Source of the DNA: Thiodiazotropha sp040507035
GTDB taxonomy: Bacteria; Pseudomonadota; Gammaproteobacteria; Chromatiales; Chromatiaceae
DNA length: 64,000 bases
Assembly: GCA_040507035.1 (NCBI GenBank)
Contig: JBEVVR010000056.1
Location: forward strand, 12,545-76,544
Direction of reading: 5' to 3'
Position 1 is the first letter of the stretch, and each line of letters starts with the position of its first letter. The translations under genes were made by a program, and so were the position numbers. The notes beneath the pieces were generated by a model. The model was not told the origin of the DNA and did no database searches. It saw only the letters and a program-made list of their open reading frames with translations. This document shows positions 34,684 through 43,973 of the stretch, piece by piece.

Positions 34684-35748
34684 TTATTCCAATGGTGAGA
34701 CCACTGGCAGTGGCTGTTTCTTGAAACTGACAACGGCATCCAGGAAATAGGCCTTCATGTCATTGCGTTTCATATTGACGAAATCATATGCCTCGCTGGC
34801 GCGAACACCATTGGTGCAGAAAAAGATGGTGGGTTTGTCGTTCGGCAGCTCTGTAACCTGTGCCAGCATGGTTTCAATCGGTATGATCCGGGCGTTGGCG
34901 AAAGTGCCATCCAGGTCCACTTCCGATTGGTCTCTTACATCGATCAGGTAAAACTCGTCGGCGTGGTTCTCGAGCACATTCATGAATGAGTCGATGGTGA
35001 TGACACCCTCTTCGCTTTCACGAATCGTCAGTTTTTTTGTCTCACCTTTTTTCCAGTCGGGATAACCTGCCTGGTAGAGTTTGGTATTGGTATAGCCGAG
35101 GGCCTTGGCCTTGGCAGCCCCCTTGGCGCTGAGCGGGCATTTGTAACCGCCACAGTAGAGGATCAGTTCCATACTCTTGTCCTCAGGCAGTCGGTCCTTG
35201 GTTATATCAAAGCGGGAGGTGGGAATGTTAATCGAGCCCGGCACATGGCCTTTCTTATACTTGCGCGGTGGGCGTGAGTCGATGACAACAGCGTCATCCC
35301 TCTTCAGGGCCTTCTTTACATACTTCGCTGATACGCCCGCTAGTCCGCCATTGGCTATCCAGTCAGGATAACCGGCGGCATAGACCTGGATATTGGTGTA
35401 ACCGAGAGCCTCCGCCTTGTATGCCGATTTGTGGCTCAATGGGCATTTGATACCGCCGCAATAGAAAATCAGCAAGCTGGATTTGTCCTTGGGTAGACGT
35501 TCGGACTGACTATCGAAAAGAGCTGCCGATATATTTACTGACACGGGAATATGGCCTTGATCGAATTTGCGTGCGCCCCGGGAATCGATAACCATGACGT
35601 CGTCGCGGCGTGGAATTCCACCATACTCCGCAACAAATTCATAATCGACGGTTTTTGGGTAGGCCTTGAAACTCTCTGTCTCAGCTAAAGAGTAAGGTGT
35701 GGTGAGTGTAAAGATTATAGCTAGCAAACTGATGCTGAAAGGTTTCAT
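34684..35748 (-). CDS. periplasmic triple-rhodanese protein
   Basis: A 354-residue exported protein with three rhodanese-like domains. The signal peptide ends near residue 23 (YSLAE). Domains 1 and 2 each have a catalytic loop with two cysteines, YCGGIKCPLS and YCGGYKCPLS, and the same following pattern ALGYTN. Domain 3 has FFCTNGVRAS. Domains 1 and 2 are close to each other and look like a recent internal duplication. It leads the leftward sulfur cluster. No known function for this three-domain layout is recognised. Confidence 0.85.
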   Translation of the reverse strand: MKPFSISLLAIIFTLTTPYSLAETESFKAYPKTVDYEFVAEYGGIPRRDDVMVIDSRGARKFDQGHIPVSVNISAALFDSQSERLPKDKSSLLIFYCGGIKCPLSHKSAYKAEALGYTNIQVYAAGYPDWIANGGLAGVSAKYVKKALKRDDAVVIDSRPPRKYKKGHVPGSINIPTSRFDITKDRLPEDKSMELILYCGGYKCPLSAKGAAKAKALGYTNTKLYQAGYPDWKKGETKKLTIRESEEGVITIDSFMNVLENHADEFYLIDVRDQSEVDLDGTFANARIIPIETMLAQVTELPNDKPTIFFCTNGVRASEAYDFVNMKRNDMKAYFLDAVVSFKKQPLPVVSPLE

Positions 35749-36213
35749 CCGTTCCCCCTTTGTTGAATCAGTATCGAGGGATGAGAATTTACAATCATCC
35801 GTCGATGTTATTTGAAAATTATCAGAACAGGGCTTTCCCTTCGTATATACAAATTATCAGGTTTCGTTGCCGGTATGAGCAACGACAGTAACTGAGTAAA
35901 TGCACAATAAGATGAAAGAGAAATCGATTAATTAACTATATGCTTAGGTTGTTTAATTGATCGCAAGATTGACTCTCCAGTAAAAGGTTATTTAACCATT
36001 CCAAGGAGTATCAGGAAGCTTCAGACGACAATAACCTAGATCGATTTCAACGCCAATCACTAAATGATTACACTAATCTCTGTCAATTGTTTTTTCATTA
36101 CAGTGTTTAGTAATTCCAACTAAAGATGACAGATAGACCGGATCAAGTCGCTATCCTTAGCTGATATAGTCGCGTTAAAACAGGATTCCTCCTGAATGAT
36201 GTCGAAGGGAATT
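35749..36213. other. AT-rich intergenic region upstream of the sulfur cluster
   Basis: This 465-base gap holds no gene. It is AT-rich and probably contains the promoter of the leftward rhodanese operon near 35750-35850 and the 3' end of the histidine-kinase transcript at the right. A short inverted repeat GTTGC...GCAAC lies at about 35864-35881. No recognised operator is seen. Confidence 0.4.
36177..36194 (-). terminator. weak intrinsic terminator after pdsS
   Basis: On the minus strand, CAGGA pairs with TCCTG around a GGAA loop, followed by TTTT. It lies 20 bases after the stop of the histidine kinase. The stem is only five bases, so the call is tentative. Confidence 0.35.
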
Positions 36214-38286
36214 TCATTTTTCATAGGGCAAGGCGAGGGTGAAACAGACACCATCGGTTTCATTCTTTGCCCAGGCGCTGCCTTCATGGAATTCGGCGAT
36301 TAAGCGCACAAGGTAGAGTCCAAGACCCAGATGTATCTGAGAGTCACTATTCGTTCTTTTGGATTCCATTGCATAAAACAGTTTGGAAATGTCATTCTCG
36401 GCTATCTTCGGACCCTGATTCTTAACCTTAAAGTAAACGGTTTCTTTTTCGTCACTCTCCACTTCTAAGACTATGGCACTTCCAGGTAGATGAAAATCTA
36501 TGGCATTTGCAACCAGTTTGTCGATTGCCTGGCTGATAAGGTCGGGGGATAGATAGATCCAGATGGGACCGGGGTTGGAAAGTCTGCAGACAAACTCATG
36601 CTGCGGGTAGGTGATGGCGTAACCATCGCGCAGGGTGCTACAGAATACGGTGATATCCAGTTTCTCCTTTTCACTGTTTTGCAGGGATTGTTCAAGACGG
36701 CTGGCTTCGCCTATTCGGGTGAGAATTGTATTGAGCCTTTTGGTACCGTCCAGTGCCCGATCGATGTAGGGTGATTCAGCGCTCTGGTCTGTCTCTTCCC
36801 TAACTATCTCCAAGGAGCTTTTGACCATGGCCAGCGGGGTGCGAAACTCGTGGCTGAGTCTCGATGCCATGGACTCAAGATAACCGGTATAGGCGGTTGA
36901 GCGCTTCAAAACAGCGCTGAAACTCCGGTCCAGCTCACCGAGTTCATCCTTGTCCTTCGCCGCCTGGACCTCTTCAATGATTCTTCCATCCTTACTCACC
37001 GCGCGGTTGTATTTATGGCTGAGCCGGGTGATGCGACGTGTCAGATTCGTCGCGAACAGCAGCAGGGTGCCTCCGGTGACGACAAACAAAATCAGGCTGA
37101 TCAGAAGCAGCCGTTCAAGTGCGCTCTGTTGCAACAGCAAGATCTCCTGGGTGCTCTGTTCCACTAACACGGAACCCAGAATCTTGTTATCAATGGTGAT
37201 CGGATGGGCAGCGGAGAGTACCAAGCGTTTCGATCCGGCTATCTTATAGCGATAGACGGCGCCTTCACCGGAGAGCGCTCGACGGATCTCCGGGCCGTCA
37301 AGCCGTCCTACTCCCTTCCTGGCATCAATCTCTTTTTCCTCGGCTGCAAGTGAGACCAGTTTGATCAGACGGCTCAATAGGGTATTGCTCTCTATCCTGG
37401 TCTGTTCGACCTTACCGTAGCGACCTATCACCTGGCGCATCCTGTTGAGCACGGTGTAGCGATGGGATGTTTCATCGAGCCCCTGTAACAGACTGTCGAC
37501 TTGCATTGTCGGCATTACCAGGCGCGCCAGATTTTTGTTGCTGTCCCATCCCGATGTGGAGGCAACCCCGACCGGATTTCCCCCCGCCGTATCTATGTCG
37601 ACAGCTGCGATAGAGAGATGGCCAGAGGAGAGTGGGCGCGGTATGCGCAGTTCCACCCGATATCCCCGTTCAGTCTCTTGCCATTCTCCGCTGATCGCGG
37701 TTTGGTTACGATTTGATTTGTACTCGATTACGTTTACCCAACCCGGCGCGGGGGTGCCAATTCGATATTTTCTACTCTTTCCCGATGGACCGGGTAGGGC
37801 AAGAAGCAAGTGATCACCGCGACTCAATGCCCGTTCCGATTGCGGATAGATCAGTAATTGGTCGCTGATCTCGACCATGATGTAGATGGAGTCGCCATGA
37901 AACCCGGCCAACCAATCCAGAGTAACCGCATTTGCATCTGTCGCATTGGCCCTGAACTGGCGGGATTGCGACTTCAAATCAAGCCACTCCTCATCATAAC
38001 CATCGATCGTTGGCGGGGTGTGGAGTGGGTGGACATAGAGGGAGTGGGTGGGTGTCTCTCCGGTTGCAACACTATCTTTAAGCCAATCACTATTTTTTGT
38101 GGCAAGCATATTGGCTACAACTTCAGCACGGTTGAGGAGCAGTGTCTCCTGTGCATGACGCAGTGAACTCTCCATTTCAGAAAGGTATTGATAGCCTGCC
38201 CATGGAATCAGTACCAGGCTCAGTGATACAAGCAGAAGTTTAAACCGCAGGGTTTGGGTGAAGTGCAAACGGGTCTCTTCAGGCAT
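36214..38286 (-). CDS. pdsS: proteobacterial dedicated sortase system histidine kinase PdsS
   Basis: A 690-residue inner-membrane sensor kinase. Span 1 is at about 13-30, span 2 at about 385-407, and between them is a large periplasmic domain with a CBM9/DOMON-like core (PTIDGYDEEW near residue 93). The cytoplasmic part has a HAMP-like linker, the H-box LSHEFRTPLAM (about 478) and ATP-binding motifs VANAIDF and LGLGLYLVRL. This layout is that of PdsS, the kinase of the dedicated sortase system. The response-regulator gene is 35 bases upstream. Confidence 0.85.
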   Translation of the reverse strand: MPEETRLHFTQTLRFKLLLVSLSLVLIPWAGYQYLSEMESSLRHAQETLLLNRAEVVANMLATKNSDWLKDSVATGETPTHSLYVHPLHTPPTIDGYDEEWLDLKSQSRQFRANATDANAVTLDWLAGFHGDSIYIMVEISDQLLIYPQSERALSRGDHLLLALPGPSGKSRKYRIGTPAPGWVNVIEYKSNRNQTAISGEWQETERGYRVELRIPRPLSSGHLSIAAVDIDTAGGNPVGVASTSGWDSNKNLARLVMPTMQVDSLLQGLDETSHRYTVLNRMRQVIGRYGKVEQTRIESNTLLSRLIKLVSLAAEEKEIDARKGVGRLDGPEIRRALSGEGAVYRYKIAGSKRLVLSAAHPITIDNKILGSVLVEQSTQEILLLQQSALERLLLISLILFVVTGGTLLLFATNLTRRITRLSHKYNRAVSKDGRIIEEVQAAKDKDELGELDRSFSAVLKRSTAYTGYLESMASRLSHEFRTPLAMVKSSLEIVREETDQSAESPYIDRALDGTKRLNTILTRIGEASRLEQSLQNSEKEKLDITVFCSTLRDGYAITYPQHEFVCRLSNPGPIWIYLSPDLISQAIDKLVANAIDFHLPGSAIVLEVESDEKETVYFKVKNQGPKIAENDISKLFYAMESKRTNSDSQIHLGLGLYLVRLIAEFHEGSAWAKNETDGVCFTLALPYEK

Positions 38287-38321
38287 CTGTATATTGTACC
38301 TGTGACAGCCAAGGAATTGGG

Positions 38322-39014
38322 TTAGGAGTTCCAGCGATATCCCGCACCGTAGACCGATTCGATTTGGTTGAATTCACTATCGACCTGTTGGAACTTGCGG
38401 CGTATGCGTTTGATGTGGGTGGTGATACTGGCTTTGTCCACGTATATCTGTGCTTCCTCCATCAACTGGTCCCGACTTCGAACATGGCCGGGGTGGCGTG
38501 CCAGTGCGTGCAGCATCCAAAATTCGGTTACAGTGAGGCTGATGGGGGTCTGTTTCCATTGAATGGTAAGGCGTTCACGGTCCAGTTGCAGGTTGCCCCG
38601 GGTCATCAGGGATTCGCTTGGTTGTTCCTGCTGCATGGCATCCACACGGCGGAACAACGCTGCTATCCTTGCTACCAGATGTGGCAGGCTAATCTCCTTG
38701 GTGAGATAGTCATCGGCACCAAGTCGTAAACCGGCAACGCTATCGAAGTCACTGTCCCGAGCGGTAAGGAATATTATTGGCAGGGTCTTTGAGCGATTGC
38801 GCAGGTCACGGCATAGTTCGAAACCGCCATCGATATCGTCAGCCAGACCGATGTCGAGGATAACCAGGTCGGGTAGTCTCTTGCTGAAGGCTGCCAAAGC
38901 CTGCTCGCGGTTGGCATAACCGGTTGCCGAGTAGCCCTGTCGTTCCAGATAGTCTAGATAGTTGTTACGTATCACCGCTTCATCTTCGATGATGGCGATC
39001 TGTTTTTTTGCCAC
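38322..39014 (-). CDS. pdsR: proteobacterial dedicated sortase system response regulator PdsR
   Basis: A 230-residue OmpR/PhoB-type regulator: receiver domain with the phospho-aspartate in LVILDIGLADDIDGG and switch residues in FLTARD, then a winged-helix effector with RSRDQLMEEAQIY and TTHIKRIRRKFQ, ending with YGAGYRW. It is the partner of the adjacent PdsS. The GTG at 39014 follows GGAAGA by nine bases; a TTG at 39023 adds three residues. Confidence 0.85.
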   Translation of the reverse strand: MAKKQIAIIEDEAVIRNNYLDYLERQGYSATGYANREQALAAFSKRLPDLVILDIGLADDIDGGFELCRDLRNRSKTLPIIFLTARDSDFDSVAGLRLGADDYLTKEISLPHLVARIAALFRRVDAMQQEQPSESLMTRGNLQLDRERLTIQWKQTPISLTVTEFWMLHALARHPGHVRSRDQLMEEAQIYVDKASITTHIKRIRRKFQQVDSEFNQIESVYGAGYRWNS

Positions 39015-39067
39015 GCTGATCAATCTTCCTCTGGATACTGTCTTTGGATAATTGCTTATGAGGTTTC

Positions 39068-39102
39068 CTAGGGCCTGTTAACACTAATCCAACACGCCCT
39101 AG
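39068..39102. repeat. short dispersed repeat, 7-base inverted ends
   Basis: CTAGGGC (39068-39074) is complementary to GCCCTAG (39096-39102). The loop contains CTGTTAACACTAATCCAA. A near-identical core occurs at 61988-62005 with a compensating change in the arms, so this is a small repeat family. It sits between the GGDEF-EAL gene and pdsR. Confidence 0.7.
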
Positions 39103-39162
39103 CTTAGCACAGCGAGGAATCAGGAGAATAATCTATGCATCGCATCAGCCAGGCGAAAAGGA

Positions 39163-42078
39163 TTAAAGTGATATTGTGGAGTCCAAAGTTGAAACGATGG
39201 GTATATCTGGTGAGGGCCTGCCAATATAGTAACCCTGTGCGTAGGCAACGCCGATCTCCTTGAGCAGTTCAAGGGTGGCCTCATCTTCGACAAATTCGGC
39301 TACTGTCACCTTGCCCAGTGCGTTTGCCATCTGGGTCAAGGCCTTGACGAAGATCTGGTCCTTGGTATTGGAGGTCAGGTTTTTTATAAACGAACCGTCG
39401 ATCTTGACGATGTCCAGTGGCAGCTCTCTGAGGTAATAGAAGGAGGAGAATGCAACACCGAAGTCATCCAGGGCGAAATGGCAGCCCAGGGCTTGCAGTT
39501 CGTTCATCAAGTAGACCGCTGCATTCACATCCGCCAGAGCCGCGGTCTCTGTGAGTTCGAATACCAAGCGTTCGGGGTTGATGCCGCTGGAGTTGAGCAG
39601 TCGTGTTAGTTGTGAAAGCAAGCCGGGATCCTCCACCACCCGACCCGATAGATTGATGGAGAGTGTTATATTCTGCTCTTCCTGGCTGATGCTGGCGAGC
39701 TGATGTATCGCGGTGGTCATTACATAGCGATTGATCTGGTGGATCAGACCCGTGCGTTCAGCGACGGGGATGAACTTGCCCGGCATCGCGAGTGAACCGT
39801 CGTTCTCGATCATCCTGATCAACACCTCGTAATGGGTGATTTCAGCTGTGGCCAATTCCATGATGGGTTGGTAGTGGAGAACAAAACGGTTCTCAGCCAG
39901 GGCGTGTTCGATTTTGTCTTTCCAGGTGACCCGGTCACTCATCTCTTCGCGGGCCTGCTCTCTGCTGGAGAAGATATGCCATTGATCCCTGCCGCTCTCT
40001 TTAGCCTGATACATAGCGAGATCGGCATTCGAGATCAGCTCTTCTGTGGTGGCACCATGCTTGGGAAAGGTGACGATACCGATGCTGGCCGAAATGTGAT
40101 GACTATGACCCTTCAGCGGGATTGTTATCTTTTTAAGCTCGGACAGGAGCTTGTCTGCGAATTGGGTGGCGCCGGATATGCCGGTTTCCGGGATCACAAG
40201 GGCGAATTCATCGCCACCCATTCGTGCCAGGAGATCGGTGGATCGGGTGATATCCCGCAACTTTCTGGCAACAATCTGGAGTAAGGCGTCGCCTGCCTGA
40301 TGGCCGCTGGCATCATTGATGTATTTAAATTGATCCAGATCGAAAAAGAGTAGTGCGGTATCGTGGTGATAGCGCTCTGCGAGGGTAATGATTTTATCGA
40401 ACTCAGTCTGAAAACCGCGTCGGTTGTAGAGTTCGGTCAGCGGATCGTGTTTGGCGAGCCATGCAAGGCGTTCTTCTGCAACCTCCTTGTCTGTAATGTC
40501 GAGTCCTACCGAGAGTATTACCGTTTCATCGGAATCATGTTTAGCCGCCAATGGGGAGTGAACCCACGAAATGGTCTTTTTCTGTCCATCCGATGAAAGC
40601 GCACTGGCATCATGCTGATATGAATTGAGCATGTGATCGCGCAGTCGCAACATGACATGCTTCATCTCTTTGATGTCATCCACATTCATGAATAGATCGC
40701 AGAAATGACGGGTGCCGGCTTCATACTGCTTGATACCGATGAACGCTCCACCTTCCGGATTGATGGTGAGGATGGCGCCGTTGCAATCTTGGGTCAGGAT
40801 GATTACCTGGGCACTGTCCATGATGGTATTGAGAAAGTCACGCTCAACGGCCAGCTCTTTACTGTTCTTGATAAGGTTTTCGGTATTGGTCTTGATCTCG
40901 TTGTGCAGGTGTTCCAGGGTATGAGTCAATTGGATCGCCGAGTTGCTGGCAATATCGATTTCATCCTGATACCAATCCCGATGTTTGAGGGAGAGTTTGT
41001 TTCGCACCTCGTGAAACGCATTTTTAGCCAGCAAAGGCAGGCTGTCTGAGATCATCAGCAGCCGTTTCATCGGTTGCCAAAGGAACAACGCCAACAGGAG
41101 TTCGGATACCGCGAAACCGATTATGCCGATGATTATAGATTGGGTGGTAGCCTGCTTGATCTGATTGACAATCGTGGTGATGTTGCTGGCGATTACAAAA
41201 TCAGCGGCTATCACAGAGGTGTCGCTGCCGGCGGGAATCAGGCTGAGCCTGTAGTGCTCTCCATCCCTGATAGCGGTGTACTTGCTCTCCAATAGCTTAT
41301 TCAGATCGATTTTGCTGGATACGGACTGCAGTAGCGGTAGCAGCTGGCTCACATTACTAGATCCGGCAACGTAGCGTTGCCAATCTGCCAGATAGCGTTT
41401 TCTTCCGCTTAACTTGTTCGCTTCTTTGGGGCGGTTGATGATCGCGACATCGGTCTTCGCGAGATCCTTGAACGCGATAATTACATCCGCAAGCGATCTA
41501 CCGAGGAGTATTACCCCTGCATGTTTGCCTTTATCCAGAAGTGGTACGGCAACATATTGGGTGCAGCGAATATCACAGTAAAGCTTGGTCAAAGGCACTT
41601 CCAAGCGATTGACCGCATCGATAAGTTCCGCAAAGGAGTCATCTAGGGACCCGGTCTGCCATTTGAATTGCAACTGGTTGTCTTGGTTGTAAAAGGCGGC
41701 CTCCTCCAGGCCCCAATCAATCTCGAGTGTCGCCTCACTGTGTTGGAAAAATCTTTGCAGTTTTTCCGCCAAGTTCAAATCATCCGATGCTGTTGCCACT
41801 TCAGACAAGGTCGGAATCATTAGCGCAATCTGTTCCAGACGAAAAAAACTGGCGTCGAGCAGGGACTTCACCTGTCTGCTGTGCTGCTGCAGTATCCGTC
41901 CCTGATAGGTATCGAAAAGCTTGCGTTGTTGCAGGTAGCCCATACCCGCCAATCCCGCATTGATAATGAATAGAACAAGACTGAACAGCAGCACAACCTT
42001 CCATTTCAGGCTAAGAAAGAAGCGTTTTTTGGTCTGCGTGTTGGTCTGATCCTGTTCCGGCTTGGGGGCTGAATTCAT
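39163..42078 (-). CDS. membrane sensor GGDEF-EAL c-di-GMP enzyme
   Basis: A 971-residue protein. Two membrane spans (about 27-45 and 310-335) bracket a periplasmic sensor region. A linker and a PAS-like domain (about 420-540) follow. The GGDEF motif is intact (RMGGDEF near 622). The EAL domain has EVL in place of EAL but keeps ELTET, DDFG, KIDGSF and AEFVE, so both activities are possible. It follows the porin gene with an almost zero gap; the ATG at 42078 is used rather than TTG at 42084. Its porin and PstS-like partners suggest that it reads a periplasmic ligand. Confidence 0.9.
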   Translation of the reverse strand: MNSAPKPEQDQTNTQTKKRFFLSLKWKVVLLFSLVLFIINAGLAGMGYLQQRKLFDTYQGRILQQHSRQVKSLLDASFFRLEQIALMIPTLSEVATASDDLNLAEKLQRFFQHSEATLEIDWGLEEAAFYNQDNQLQFKWQTGSLDDSFAELIDAVNRLEVPLTKLYCDIRCTQYVAVPLLDKGKHAGVILLGRSLADVIIAFKDLAKTDVAIINRPKEANKLSGRKRYLADWQRYVAGSSNVSQLLPLLQSVSSKIDLNKLLESKYTAIRDGEHYRLSLIPAGSDTSVIAADFVIASNITTIVNQIKQATTQSIIIGIIGFAVSELLLALFLWQPMKRLLMISDSLPLLAKNAFHEVRNKLSLKHRDWYQDEIDIASNSAIQLTHTLEHLHNEIKTNTENLIKNSKELAVERDFLNTIMDSAQVIILTQDCNGAILTINPEGGAFIGIKQYEAGTRHFCDLFMNVDDIKEMKHVMLRLRDHMLNSYQHDASALSSDGQKKTISWVHSPLAAKHDSDETVILSVGLDITDKEVAEERLAWLAKHDPLTELYNRRGFQTEFDKIITLAERYHHDTALLFFDLDQFKYINDASGHQAGDALLQIVARKLRDITRSTDLLARMGGDEFALVIPETGISGATQFADKLLSELKKITIPLKGHSHHISASIGIVTFPKHGATTEELISNADLAMYQAKESGRDQWHIFSSREQAREEMSDRVTWKDKIEHALAENRFVLHYQPIMELATAEITHYEVLIRMIENDGSLAMPGKFIPVAERTGLIHQINRYVMTTAIHQLASISQEEQNITLSINLSGRVVEDPGLLSQLTRLLNSSGINPERLVFELTETAALADVNAAVYLMNELQALGCHFALDDFGVAFSSFYYLRELPLDIVKIDGSFIKNLTSNTKDQIFVKALTQMANALGKVTVAEFVEDEATLELLKEIGVAYAQGYYIGRPSPDIPIVSTLDSTISL

Positions 42079-42087
42079 GATCAATGC

Positions 42088-43293
42088 TCAGAAACTGTAG
42101 GAGACGAGGAGGGAAAAGAGGTTCCACTCGCGCCGGGTTTCGCCCGGATCATTTTCCAGGTTGGAAAGGAATATGGTGCCATCGATCTGGCTGAATTCCG
42201 CTCGCAACATCAGCTGTTCGGTCGGTTCCCAGAGGACTCCAACTGTCCACAGTTCACTGAAGAATGCATGCGGGGGCGGGCCGAGCTTGGCGCTGGTCTG
42301 GGTGCCGTCCTTGTCGTCTTCGTCATAGTGACTCTCCTCGTAACGGGCAAAAAATTCCCAATCCTCGTGCAGTCTATAGTTCCCTTGAAGGTAAAAGCCG
42401 TCCACGGTGGTATCGGCAATATCCAGTAGATCGCTGAATCCAGCGTAATCTATCGGTTGATCCATATACTCCAGGGTGAAGCTCCATGGACCCTTGTTAT
42501 ATTGTGCCGATAATACACGATAATCGATCTCAATTTCTCCTGGTGGCAGTAGGCTTGTCTCCGCATCAATGGTGAGAGAGGCGCCGCTCAAGGCGAGTCT
42601 GAAACGGCCTCCATCCCACTCATAGAGCAGTCTGCCGCCCAGGGTGATGCCATCCTGTTCCATTTTGGGACCAAAGGCAGGGTCGAGATAGGAGTTCTCG
42701 ACGTTTTCATCGATAGGGGTCTTGCCGCCAATTAAGCGCAATTCAAATAAGTGATTTTGGTGTTGGTGCTCGACATGGAGTTGCCCGCCGTCGCTGGAGA
42801 GCACCATATTGCGAACCCTATCCCAATAGATGGCCTGGGGCATGAAGATACCCGGACGGGTCGCGGCTACATCCCGGGTGTCGTTGTAGAAACCAAAGCT
42901 ATTTTTACTGCGGCCTACTATCAAGCCAATACGATCGTCTTGATCACTGTGCAGGGTGTAGTCTAACTGGGCAAAATCCAAGTCTGGAGATCCATCGTAC
43001 ATCTCACCCGCTTTGCGGGAGAGGAGCTGCGCAGAGGCCATCATCCGCGGTGTAAATCGATAGGAGGCGTTAATCCCCAGTTCGTGAAACTCGAAGCTGC
43101 CATCATCGCTGTCGCCGAAAAAGTGATTATCGGTTGTCTTGACATAGGCCTGGGTAAGAAACCCATGCATTTGGAACATGCCGTTGAATGCATCAGCTTC
43201 AGCAACCGCCACTCCCCCGAATGGCAGATAGAGTAGGACCAGAAATGGGAGACTTCGCCAGCTATTCAATGCTGATCCTCCGTACATGCTCAT
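42088..43293 (-). CDS. outer-membrane porin-like beta-barrel
   Basis: A 401-residue barrel with a signal peptide (to about residue 31, AVAEA). The mature part has alternating amphipathic strands, aromatic girdle residues and a C-terminal LLVSYSF strand. The frame is open to 43599, but that would overlay the PstS-like gene; AAGGA lies eight bases ahead of the ATG at 43293. It overlaps the PstS-like gene by 32 bases and precedes the GGDEF-EAL gene. Substrate unknown. Confidence 0.85.
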   Translation of the reverse strand: MSMYGGSALNSWRSLPFLVLLYLPFGGVAVAEADAFNGMFQMHGFLTQAYVKTTDNHFFGDSDDGSFEFHELGINASYRFTPRMMASAQLLSRKAGEMYDGSPDLDFAQLDYTLHSDQDDRIGLIVGRSKNSFGFYNDTRDVAATRPGIFMPQAIYWDRVRNMVLSSDGGQLHVEHQHQNHLFELRLIGGKTPIDENVENSYLDPAFGPKMEQDGITLGGRLLYEWDGGRFRLALSGASLTIDAETSLLPPGEIEIDYRVLSAQYNKGPWSFTLEYMDQPIDYAGFSDLLDIADTTVDGFYLQGNYRLHEDWEFFARYEESHYDEDDKDGTQTSAKLGPPPHAFFSELWTVGVLWEPTEQLMLRAEFSQIDGTIFLSNLENDPGETRREWNLFSLLVSYSF

Positions 43294-43681
43294 TGCTAAT
43301 TCCTTCAGATAGATAACCGATTGCACCGGGTGTGTTTGCGACCTGCTTGCGCATTTCATACTCGGAATTAACCCGTATGGGCGCCTGACCCATTCCGGAG
43401 TAGATCTGGCGATTCCAGGCCCGGCGCAGTTGATGGGGAAAGAGTCCGAGCAGTTGTTTGCTGAACTCCTTGTGGAGACTGCTCTTGTCACCCATGACGA
43501 AGACATGGATAGGTTTTCCATCCGGCCATTGGGTGGTGCGCATGCTGAAGATCGAGCGCAGGGTATGACGAGAGAGTGTCTCTTGGGAGACATCAACATT
43601 GATGACGAGATCGACTGACAGTGCCGTTTCGCAGAAACACAGCAGAATACTGAGGATAAGTGCGAGGTAGGCAGATTTCAT
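43262..43681 (-). CDS. PstS-like periplasmic substrate-binding protein
   Basis: A 139-residue exported protein: signal at about 1-23, then the half-lobe of a phosphate/molybdate-type binding protein (DVSQETLSRHTLRSIFSM and NTPGAIGYLSEG are typical). It is much shorter than a full PstS, so it belongs to the small PstS-like group often encoded beside a porin and a c-di-GMP enzyme. The frame is open to 43954, but the ATG at 43681 gives the proper signal peptide. Confidence 0.8.
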   Translation of the reverse strand: MKSAYLALILSILLCFCETALSVDLVINVDVSQETLSRHTLRSIFSMRTTQWPDGKPIHVFVMGDKSSLHKEFSKQLLGLFPHQLRRAWNRQIYSGMGQAPIRVNSEYEMRKQVANTPGAIGYLSEGISNEHVRRISIE

Positions 43682-43973
43682 TCTTATGGCTGGGGGTTCC
43701 TTGTGGTTACCTACCGCTTGACGGCATCCATAAGTAGTAACTTTAGCCGAAATCGAGTCCATTTTTAAGGAATGGGCAGTGAGTAGCCATGCACTATCGC
43801 CCAAGTGACAGAATGTGGCCATATTTTGCCTCCACCCCGCCCCATTTTGGCGCCAATAATGCCATTTCCATGGACTGAAATTAATCTCGGTAACAACAGA
43901 TTCCGGCGCTGTACAGGAGTCACATGATTCGCCAGGGAAGGCACGCTGGATCAAGACTGAGAGGTAATTTCAG
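43682..43973. other. divergent promoter region between the PstS-like gene and pdsO
   Basis: The 292-base spacer carries promoters for the leftward PstS-porin-GGDEF-EAL module and the rightward pds operon. On the minus strand the part just upstream of the PstS-like start is rich in short inverted repeats. AGAGGTAATTTCAG precedes pdsO. No sigma-54 site is convincing. Confidence 0.4.

Noticed and set aside
43294..43599. N-terminal extension of the porin frame
   Set aside because: It lies inside the PstS-like gene and has no signal peptide; the start at 43293 has both a ribosome site and a signal.
43682..43780. Possible c-di-GMP (GEMM-I) riboswitch on the minus strand before the PstS-like gene
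   Set aside because: A GGTAGGTAACC stretch is suggestive, but the conserved CACGCA and GGGCAAACC elements were not found, so the resemblance is not sufficient.
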